A DNA stretch of 7,539 bases, taken from NCBI GenBank assembly GCA_018882725.1, contig VERK01000106.1:1-7539 (forward strand), in the 5' to 3' direction. The notes under the pieces were generated by a model that searched no databases, was not told the DNA's origin, and worked only from the letters and a program-made list of their open reading frames with translations. Origin of the DNA: Actinomycetota bacterium. GTDB lineage: Bacteria; Actinomycetota; Acidimicrobiia; Acidimicrobiales; Ilumatobacteraceae. Below are positions 1-5,110 of this stretch, piece after piece (the stretch's first letter is position 1; each line of letters starts with the position of its first letter). Both the position numbers and the translations under genes were made by a program.

Positions 1-1
1 C

Positions 2-628
2 ATCCACACCGTGTACATCGCGCGGTTGGCCCGCACGTACGACATCGCCGACTTCTCGGTCACGTACCCGATCGCGCGTGGCGGTGGCGCCCTCGTGGCC
101 GCCATCGGTGGTGTGGTGTTACTCGGCGACAACCTGTCGTTCGCATCAGGGCTCGGCATCGTGATCGTGGTGGTTGGACTGGCCCTCATCGCCGGTCACG
201 TCGACTGGACTCACGCCCGTTCGGCCCTCTTCGTCGCCCTGATGATCGGCGCGTACACCGTGGTCGACAGTCGGGGCAGTCGCGGTTCGGGCAGTTCGGT
301 GTATGCGTGGAGCATCTTCATTCCCACGTCACTCGGTGTGACCACGCACGGATTGGTACGAGGTCGGGGACGCGAGATGTTGGCGTCGGTCCGCACCACC
401 TGGCGCACGTATCTCGTCACCGGTTTGGCCTCGGCCGTCACCTACTGGATGGTCTTGATCGCGGTGAAGCGTGCGCCGGTGGGTTACGTGACGGCGTTGC
501 GCGAATCGAGCGTGGTGCTGGCCACGTTCATCGGCTGGCGGTATCTCAAGGAATCGTCCGGACGCCGTCGCATCATCGCGTCGTTCATCGTGCTGGCCGG
601 ACTGGTCACCCTCGTCGCCGGACGGTAG
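2..628 (+). CDS. EamA/DMT-family membrane transporter, 5'-truncated by the window edge
   Basis: The reading frame is open from the first bases, so the true start lies outside the window. The GTG at 11 is probably internal, because the protein opens inside a conserved stretch (DFSVTYPIARG) that sits late in the first EamA repeat. About 208 residues are visible. They contain several hydrophobic segments: one around GGALVAAIGGVVLLGD, then IVIVVVGLALIAG, and others in the second repeat. The second repeat is complete and ends with the family-typical APVGYVTALRESSVV, a short loop ending in LKES, and a last helix before TAG at 626-628. Family members are usually near 280-300 residues with ten helices, so roughly the first 80 are missing. 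EamA proteins are inner-membrane exporters or permeases for small metabolites; the substrate cannot be read here. It converges on cysM with a 22-nt gap. Family assignment is firm, substrate unknown. Confidence 0.85.
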   Translation: MHTVYIARLARTYDIADFSVTYPIARGGGALVAAIGGVVLLGDNLSFASGLGIVIVVVGLALIAGHVDWTHARSALFVALMIGAYTVVDSRGSRGSGSSVYAWSIFIPTSLGVTTHGLVRGRGREMLASVRTTWRTYLVTGLASAVTYWMVLIAVKRAPVGYVTALRESSVVLATFIGWRYLKESSGRRRIIASFIVLAGLVTLVAGR

Positions 629-629
629 A

Positions 630-655
630 TCTAGAAATATCTAGAGATATCTAGA
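630..655. repeat. Three TCTAGA palindromes at a 10-bp period between convergent genes
   Basis: TCTAGA occurs at 630-635, 640-645 and 650-655, separated by the 4-base loops AATA and GATA. Any two neighbours can form a 6-bp stem with a 4-nt loop on either strand. The third copy contains the cysM stop codon (651-653). The stretch is far more AT-rich than its surroundings and is the only sequence between the transporter and cysM. It could act as a weak two-way transcription end or a protein-binding site. No U-tract supports a classical terminator, so the function is inference. Confidence 0.6.
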
Positions 656-1655
656 AGTAAATGATCTGTTCGGCGTTCTGCTCGGCCACGTCGAGGTCGA
701 GTGTGTACGCGCCGGTCGACAAGTACTTCCAGCCGCCGTCGCACACGATGAACACGATGGTGCCTTCTTCGATTTCGCTGGCCACCTTGGCCGCACCGGC
801 CAAGGCCGCGCCCGACGAGATTCCGGCGAAGATGCCGCACTCGCCCACCAAACGACGCGTCCACTCGATCGACTCGCGCGGGCGCACTACGCGCTTGCGA
901 TCGAGCACGTCGAAACCGTGCCACTTGTCGAACACCGGCGGGACGTAGCCCTCGTCGAGGTTGCGCAGACCTTCCACGCGCTCACCGAGCGGCGGTTCGA
1001 CGGCGACGATCTTGACGTCGGGCTTGTTCTCCTTCAAGAACCGTCCGGTTCCCATGAGCGTTCCACTCGTACCGAGACCGGCGACGAAGTGGGTGATCTC
1101 CGGAACGTCGCGCAGAATTTCGGGGCCAGTGCCTTCGTAGTGCGCGCGCGGGTTGGCGTCGTTGGCGTACTGATACAAGAAGCAGTACTCGGGGTGTTGC
1201 GCGGCCATCTCGACGGCTCGCTTCACCGCACCGTTCGAACCTTCTTCACCCGGAGTGAGGATGACTTCGGCGCCGAAGATCTCGAGCATCTGGCGGCGTT
1301 CGATCGACACGCTGGTGGGCATGAGGATCTTGATGGGGTAACCCTTGATGCGCGCGATGGCCGCCAAGGCGATACCGGTGTTGCCCGACGATGGTTCGAG
1401 AATGGTCTGACCCGGGAGCAAGCGACCCGACTCTTCGGCCTCTTCGATCATCGCTTTGGCGATGCGGTCCTTCACTGAGCCGAACGGGTTCTGCATCTCG
1501 AGCTTGGCGAGGATGCGCACGTTCGGGTTGGGCGACAGGCGGCTCACGTCGACCACGGGCGTGTTGCCGATGAGGTCGAGCACGCTTTCGTGCCAGTTGG
1601 CGAACGCATGAGAGTGACCGTGACCCGAGAGGCCCTGGCCGGAATAGATGCTCAT
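651..1655 (-). CDS. cysM: Cysteine synthase CysM, O-phosphoserine/CysO-dependent type (PLP enzyme)
   Basis: The 334-residue product is a fold-type II PLP enzyme that makes cysteine by beta-replacement. Visible motifs are NPFGSVKDR with PLP-lysine Lys62, the substrate-binding loop PSSGNTG (89-94), and the phosphate-cup glycines GLGTSGT (193-199). Compared from memory with Mycobacterium tuberculosis CysM, it shares PEITHFVAGLG, GTLMGTGRFL and GWKYLSTGAY. It also keeps an arginine (Arg231, in GLRNLDEG) at the place of Arg220, the residue that selects O-phosphoserine over O-acetylserine. The C-terminal tail after GAY has the same 17-residue length as the mycobacterial tail that closes over the active site. 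The ATG start is supported by a GAGGTG ribosome site at 1662-1667. The N-terminus is about 20 residues longer than the mycobacterial protein and carries GHGHSH. mec lies upstream, but the sulfur-carrier gene cysO is not between them. Use of O-phosphoserine is inferred from homology. Confidence 0.92.
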   Translation of the reverse strand: MSIYSGQGLSGHGHSHAFANWHESVLDLIGNTPVVDVSRLSPNPNVRILAKLEMQNPFGSVKDRIAKAMIEEAEESGRLLPGQTILEPSSGNTGIALAAIARIKGYPIKILMPTSVSIERRQMLEIFGAEVILTPGEEGSNGAVKRAVEMAAQHPEYCFLYQYANDANPRAHYEGTGPEILRDVPEITHFVAGLGTSGTLMGTGRFLKENKPDVKIVAVEPPLGERVEGLRNLDEGYVPPVFDKWHGFDVLDRKRVVRPRESIEWTRRLVGECGIFAGISSGAALAGAAKVASEIEEGTIVFIVCDGGWKYLSTGAYTLDLDVAEQNAEQIIYF

Positions 1656-1661
1656 CGTGTT

Positions 1662-1667
1662 CACCTC
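1662..1667 (-). promoter_or_regulatory. Ribosome binding site of cysM
   Basis: On the minus strand GAGGTG stands 6 nt before the ATG at 1655. It fixes the cysM start and shows that the His-rich N-terminal extension is probably translated. The open frame continues upstream of this ATG without a stop, so the ribosome site is what decides the start. Confidence 0.7.
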
Positions 1668-1717
1668 GCTCGTGACTCGTGGGACCCGAGTCCCAGAACT
1701 CGTCGTCCGGACTCTAA

Positions 1718-1745
1718 AACCTACAAACCCAGTCGGGTTTATCAG
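1718..1745 (-). promoter_or_regulatory. Possible cysM promoter with a palindromic operator in its spacer
   Basis: The 125-nt gap between mec and cysM holds no gene. On the minus strand it contains AAACCC-GACT-GGGTTT (1725-1740), a 6-bp inverted repeat around 4 nt. It is flanked by CTGATA (1740-1745, a possible -35) and TAGGTT (1718-1723, a possible -10 of the TAnnnT kind) with a 16-nt spacer. A palindrome filling a promoter spacer is the usual layout of a repressor site. The same stem, followed by GTAGGTTTT, could instead be a weak intergenic terminator or attenuator. Both readings are inference from base pattern only. Confidence 0.35.
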
Positions 1746-1780
1746 GGATCCTACGGGCGTGACGGGTGAAACGCCCCGGA

Positions 1781-2257
1781 TCACCCGGCGCTGACCGTGA
1801 CTCGGACTTCGGAGATCGCGTCGCCGGGAGCCTGGCCCGGGGCGCCCGCGACGATCCGGTAACTCCTGACCTCGGGCTTCTCCCGCTTGAGAGTGACAAT
1901 CAGGTAGTGCCAGGCCGGGTCGGGTGCCGCGGCCACGTCGGTGGCGCTCGGGTAGGCCTCGCTGTGGGTGTGGCTGTGCATCACACCCATGATCTCGAGT
2001 CCGGCGTCTTCGGCGGTGCGTTCGGCCCGCAGGTGATCCTTGGGGTCGAGTGTGTAGATCCGCGCCGACTTCTCGATGTTGCGACACGGGAAGAAGCGCG
2101 TGACGCGGGCGCGACCGGGTTCCCCTGCCATGAGTCCGCAGGCCTCGAGCGGATACTCGGCCAACGCGAGTGCGCACATCTGGTCGTGCACTTCCGGAGT
2201 GATCTCGAGAATCTCGGAAGTCTCTGACACGTGCGTCGCATCGCTCACATCGCCCAC
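1781..2257 (-). CDS. mec: JAMM-family zinc metallopeptidase, Mec-like (CysO-cysteine peptidase homologue)
   Basis: The 158-residue protein carries the JAMM signature: Glu38 in YPLEACGL, then HSH (94-96), Ser104 and Asp107 in the spacing HxH-x7-S-x2-D (HSHTHSEAYPSATD). This matches the M. tuberculosis Mec stretch ending EAYPSRTD. Mec removes the new cysteine from the C-terminus of the sulfur carrier CysO, the last step of CysM-dependent cysteine synthesis, so sitting just upstream of cysM fits that role. The GTG at 2257 is used as the start. In-frame GTG codons at 2248 and 2230 are alternatives, and a GAGGGG stretch just ahead of 2257 would be better spaced for 2248. All lie before the domain, so its content is unaffected. 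It is divergent from smpB. Other JAMM proteins of this size act on other ubiquitin-like or cysteine-adduct substrates, so the exact substrate is inferred from the neighbour. Confidence 0.88.
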   Translation of the reverse strand: MGDVSDATHVSETSEILEITPEVHDQMCALALAEYPLEACGLMAGEPGRARVTRFFPCRNIEKSARIYTLDPKDHLRAERTAEDAGLEIMGVMHSHTHSEAYPSATDVAAAPDPAWHYLIVTLKREKPEVRSYRIVAGAPGQAPGDAISEVRVTVSAG

Positions 2258-2274
2258 CCCTCGAAGGCTATGAC

Positions 2275-2310
2275 CTCCGAAGCCAGATCTCCGAAGTCCG
2301 ACCTCCGTAG
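2275..2310. repeat. CTCCGAAG direct repeats, 14-bp period, in the mec/smpB divergent promoter region
   Basis: CTCCGAAG occurs at 2275-2282 and 2289-2296, and CTCCGTAG at 2303-2310, exactly 14 bp apart. A degenerate CTCGAAG precedes them at 2260-2266. They fill most of the 65 bases between the two divergent starts, so a regulator bound here could touch both genes. A recent slippage duplication of a 14-mer is the plain alternative. Confidence 0.55.
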
Positions 2311-2322
2311 CCTGACGTCACC

Positions 2323-2799
2323 ATGCCCGGTCCCGGCACCAAGATCATCGCCAGCAACCGCAAGGCGCGTCACGACTTCTCGATCCTCGACGTGTTCGAA
2401 GCCGGCATCATGCTGCAGGGCAGCGAGGTGAAGAGCCTGCGCGAGGGCCAGGTTCAGTTGGCCGACGCGTACGCACGCATCAACGACGGCGAAGTGTGGC
2501 TGGAAGGTGTGCACATCGCGCCGTACCAGTTCGCGCACGGCGTGGGAGCCCATGATCCGAATCGGTCGCGCAAGTTGTTGTTGCACCGTGACGAGATCAC
2601 CCGGTTGAACGCGCGCATGGGTCAGGAGCGTCTGGCCCTGGTGCCCTTGTCGCTCTACTTCAAGGACGGTCGTGCCAAGGTGGAACTGGCGCTGGCCAAG
2701 GGCCGCACCAAGGGCGACAAGCGTCAGGCGATCGCCAAGAAAGACGCGGCTCGCGAGATCGCCCGCGAACTCGGGCGTGACCGCAAGGCCGGCTACTAG
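2323..2799 (+). CDS. smpB: SsrA-binding protein SmpB (trans-translation)
   Basis: The 158-residue protein has the normal SmpB length and layout. Recognisable parts are the start KIIASNRKARHDF, the core GSEVKSLREG (33-42), HIAPY (64-68), the basic DPNRSRKLLLH (78-88), and the lysine/arginine-rich tail around GRTKGDKR to AAREIAREL, which folds into a helix in the empty mRNA channel of the ribosome. SmpB binds the tRNA-like part of tmRNA and brings it to stalled ribosomes, where tmRNA tags the unfinished protein for proteolysis. Its RNA partner, ssrA, starts about 4.6 kb downstream on the same strand instead of next door. No clear Shine-Dalgarno sequence precedes the ATG. A TAGCCT at 2308-2313 could be a -10 for a leaderless or very short-leader transcript. 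The stop lies 3 nt from the stop of the convergent serine hydrolase. Confidence 0.97.
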   Translation: MPGPGTKIIASNRKARHDFSILDVFEAGIMLQGSEVKSLREGQVQLADAYARINDGEVWLEGVHIAPYQFAHGVGAHDPNRSRKLLLHRDEITRLNARMGQERLALVPLSLYFKDGRAKVELALAKGRTKGDKRQAIAKKDAAREIARELGRDRKAGY

Positions 2800-2802
2800 T
2801 CG

Positions 2803-3927
2803 CTACGCGGCCGGGAACATCGCGTAGAGCTGTTCACGAAGTCCGGTGGCCTTGGTCCACTGCACGCCTGCGTTGCCTTCGGTCGCCGTGGTCACGACGA
2901 TGATCAATTTCTTGGAGTTCGACACGAGAACCAGTTGGCCGTAGAAGCCTTCAGCTTCGAACGAGTCTTTGTAGGTCCACCAATGGCCGGCGTACTTCGG
3001 ACTCGTGGGAGATGCCGTCTTCGAGAATGCGACCCAACCATCGGGCAGGAGACGCTTGCCTCCCCACACTCCGTCATTGAGGAACAGCAGTCCGAACCGA
3101 GCCAGATCGCGCGACGACATGTTGATTCCCATGAAGCCGACGATTCGGCCGGCCGAGTCGCGCTGAAACTGCGCACTCTTGATACCAAGTGGGTCGAGCA
3201 AACGCGCCTTGATGAAGGCATCGGTGGCTGCCACGCCGCCCAACGTGTCGGTAACGATTCCCATCAGTAGGGCCGAGTTGCCGGAGTTGTACTCGAAGAC
3301 GGCACCGGGAGTCGACTCGAGAGGACGCGACGCCGCGTAGTCGGACGCAATCGGCGCCCGAAGCATGGCGAGTGTGGTGGAGTTCGGGTCGAAGTAATCC
3401 TCGGTCCATTGCAGGCCCGACGCCATGTGCAGTAATTGACGAATGGTGATCGCGTTCCGCGGATCGGCCGGATCGGACCAGGCCGCCACGGGCGCCTTCT
3501 GATCGAGCGTGAGTTTGCCGTCGCCGACCAACATGCCAATGAGAGCAGCGGTGATGCTCTTCGAGATCGACATCGTGTCGTGAGCCTGGTCGCGCTTGTC
3601 GAGTGGGTGATACTTCTCGTACACGATCTTGTCGCCACTCGCGTCGCTCTTGACGATGAGCACGCTGCGCACCCGCTCACGGTTGGACTTCGGGCCCATC
3701 GCGGCGTTCACGAGAGCATCGATCGTTTTCTTGCTCACGCCCTTCGGCAGCGAACCGGTCTGCCAGGCCTTGCCGTATTGGACGCCGGTGTTGGGTGCGG
3801 CGTGGACGACGACCGGGTTTGCCGGGACTCCGGACAGTGCCGCCGACACGGTCAATGCGACCACAACGAGGAGCCGACGGACTGTTCGCGATGTTGTTTG
3901 TCGGGAGGACGATGTTCGGGCTTTCAC
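2803..3927 (-). CDS. Exported serine hydrolase, beta-lactamase (PF00144)/6-aminohexanoate-dimer hydrolase family, copy B
   Basis: The 374-residue product starts at a GTG with GAGGA 7 nt upstream. It has a basic N-terminus, a hydrophobic core (RRLLVVVALTVSAAL) and a likely signal-peptidase site after VVVHA, so it is probably secreted. The catalytic signature is Ser120-Ile-Ser-Lys123 (SxxK), then Tyr213-Asn-Ser. The third motif is GFYGQ (327-331), as in amide hydrolases and esterases of this superfamily, in place of the KTG of true beta-lactamases. The length matches the family. It is a tandem paralogue of the gene just upstream: about half the residues match by eye, including GVQYGK, PVAAWSDPADPR and IKARLLDP. 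Only 10 nt separate the two, so they are surely co-transcribed. The substrate (ester, amide or peptide) is unknown, and antibiotic resistance is not indicated. Confidence 0.85.
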   Translation of the reverse strand: MKARTSSSRQTTSRTVRRLLVVVALTVSAALSGVPANPVVVHAAPNTGVQYGKAWQTGSLPKGVSKKTIDALVNAAMGPKSNRERVRSVLIVKSDASGDKIVYEKYHPLDKRDQAHDTMSISKSITAALIGMLVGDGKLTLDQKAPVAAWSDPADPRNAITIRQLLHMASGLQWTEDYFDPNSTTLAMLRAPIASDYAASRPLESTPGAVFEYNSGNSALLMGIVTDTLGGVAATDAFIKARLLDPLGIKSAQFQRDSAGRIVGFMGINMSSRDLARFGLLFLNDGVWGGKRLLPDGWVAFSKTASPTSPKYAGHWWTYKDSFEAEGFYGQLVLVSNSKKLIIVVTTATEGNAGVQWTKATGLREQLYAMFPAA

Positions 3928-3934
3928 GTGTTCG

Positions 3935-3939
3935 TCCTC
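3935..3939 (-). promoter_or_regulatory. Ribosome binding site of hydrolase B, overlapping the stop of hydrolase A
   Basis: On the minus strand the sequence reads TGAGGA, so the TGA stop of hydrolase A shares bases with the GAGGA ribosome site, 7 nt before the GTG at 3927. This arrangement favours re-initiation or coupled translation of the two paralogues. Confidence 0.6.
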
Positions 3940-5035
3940 ACTGATTCGGAAACAGAGCGTAGATCGCGTCGCGTACTGCCTCGGCCTTCGTCATCATCGC
4001 CTCCGACGAAGCGAGGCCGTCGAACTTGGTCGTGACGACCATGACCATCTTCTTGTTGGGCGAAATCACAATGAGCTGCCCACCCAGACCACGTGCCATG
4101 AAGCCGCCGTCCTTGTAGATCCAGAAATGGCCGCCGTACTCGGGATTCGCCGGCGACGGCGTCTTGACGAAGTCGACCCACGCTTCGGAGATGACCCGCT
4201 TGTCGCCCCACACGCCTCGATTGAGATACAGCAAGCCGAAGCGCGCCATGTCGCGCGAATTCATGTCGGCACCGATGTAGCCCAGGTATCGGCCCGAGGC
4301 ATCGCGAGACGGTGTGTACGACTTGATGCCGATGGGGTCGAGCAGGCGGGCCTTGATGTAAGTATCGCCACCCGCGACCGATCCCGCCGCTGTGTAGACG
4401 AGACTCCCGAGGAGAGCCGATGTTCCCGAGCTGTACTCCCATTCGGTGTTCGGCTGTTTCTCGAGCGGCTGGGAAGCGACGTAGGAAGCGGGATCGGGTG
4501 ACGCGATCAGACGATTGAGGTCGTTCGCGCAGTTGCGACACAGTTCGTCCCACTTGAGTCCGGACGACATGTTGAGCAGGTGGCGAAGCGTGACCACACG
4601 CCGAGGATCGGCGGGGTCTGACCACGCAGCGACCGGTGGCGTGGCGTCGAGACTCAGGAGTCCGTCATCGACGAGTGCGCCGATGATGCTCGATGTGAAA
4701 CTCTTCGATGCCGAGAACAGACCCATGATCGATGTCTTGTTCTCGCGCGGGTGGTAGCGCTCGTAGACGATCTTGTCGCCAACCACGACGATCACGCTGG
4801 CTACGCGGTTCGGGTTGGTCTTCGAACCCATGGCCGGAGAGACGACAGCGTCGATCTTGGCCTTGGTGACGCCGCGCGGAAGTTTGCCGGTCTGCCAGTC
4901 CTTCCCGTACTGAACACCGGACTTGGGTGAAGCCTGCACGGCGCTCGGGCCGGCGGGTGGCAAGGCCGCAACCCCGGCGACCATCGCGATCGCCACAACC
5001 AACAGCGTCAACGTGCGCAACCACTGCTTCTTCAC
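3938..5035 (-). CDS. Exported serine hydrolase, beta-lactamase (PF00144)/6-aminohexanoate-dimer hydrolase family, copy A
   Basis: I start this gene at the GTG at 5035 (MKKQWLRTLTLL, 365 residues), because AAGGGGGA lies 5 nt upstream and the result is a textbook Sec signal peptide cleaved near PSAVQA. An ATG at 5065 would add ten residues that spoil the signal and would place that ribosome site inside the gene. Counted from the GTG, the catalytic motifs are Ser108-Ala-Ser-Lys111 (SxxK), Tyr201-Ser-Ser, and GLGGQ at 316-320. It differs from copy B by a Cys-x-x-Cys (CRNC, 166-169) just after the conserved SSGLKW, which could be a disulfide or metal site in the exported protein. It lies 75 nt downstream of the lipoprotein peptidase gene and 10 nt upstream of copy B. 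Exported serine amidase or esterase is the safe description; the substrate is unknown. Confidence 0.85.
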   Translation of the reverse strand: MKKQWLRTLTLLVVAIAMVAGVAALPPAGPSAVQASPKSGVQYGKDWQTGKLPRGVTKAKIDAVVSPAMGSKTNPNRVASVIVVVGDKIVYERYHPRENKTSIMGLFSASKSFTSSIIGALVDDGLLSLDATPPVAAWSDPADPRRVVTLRHLLNMSSGLKWDELCRNCANDLNRLIASPDPASYVASQPLEKQPNTEWEYSSGTSALLGSLVYTAAGSVAGGDTYIKARLLDPIGIKSYTPSRDASGRYLGYIGADMNSRDMARFGLLYLNRGVWGDKRVISEAWVDFVKTPSPANPEYGGHFWIYKDGGFMARGLGGQLIVISPNKKMVMVVTTKFDGLASSEAMMTKAEAVRDAIYALFPNQ

Positions 5036-5040
5036 GACGA

Positions 5041-5048
5041 TCCCCCTT
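5041..5048 (-). promoter_or_regulatory. Ribosome binding site of hydrolase A, deciding the GTG start
   Basis: AAGGGGGA on the minus strand is 5 nt from the GTG at 5035. The remaining gap up to the lipoprotein stop (5049-5110) shows no convincing terminator; the best inverted repeat, GCCT/AGGC at 5072-5091, is weak. Read-through from the upstream genes is therefore likely. Confidence 0.6.
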
Positions 5049-5110
5049 CGACGCACTGCCTGCAATTGTGAGCCTAGAGGGACTTCCAGGCCACCTTGGA
5101 CGGTGCCGGC

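Noticed and set aside
1656..1780. A hidden short cysO between mec and cysM
   Set aside because: 125 nt cannot hold a roughly 90-residue carrier, and no frame ends in a Gly-Gly coding stretch before cysM.
1656..2177. The cysM frame stays open upstream on the minus strand, giving an apparent 508-residue protein
   Set aside because: The extra part is Arg/Gly/His-rich shadow translation across mec. cysM has its own ATG with a good ribosome site, and mec has full JAMM motifs in another frame.
3850..3927. Twin-arginine signal on hydrolase B (TVRRLL)
   Set aside because: The residues around the arginine pair do not fit the Tat pattern well. A Sec-type signal explains the N-terminus, as in its paralogue.
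3629..4501. Long plus-strand open frame of 290 codons opposite the two serine hydrolases
   Set aside because: Its composition is Arg-rich, it spans two well-supported genes on the other strand, and it has no recognisable domain. Long antisense frames are common in GC-rich DNA.
2803..5035. The two serine hydrolases as antibiotic-resistance beta-lactamases
   Set aside because: They lack the KTG-type third motif and instead have GFYGQ/GLGGQ, as in amide and ester hydrolases of the superfamily. The neighbours give no resistance context.
5036..5110. Terminator or promoter in the gap between the lipoprotein and hydrolase A
   Set aside because: Only a weak GCCT/AGGC inverted repeat and no well-spaced -35/-10 pair could be found.
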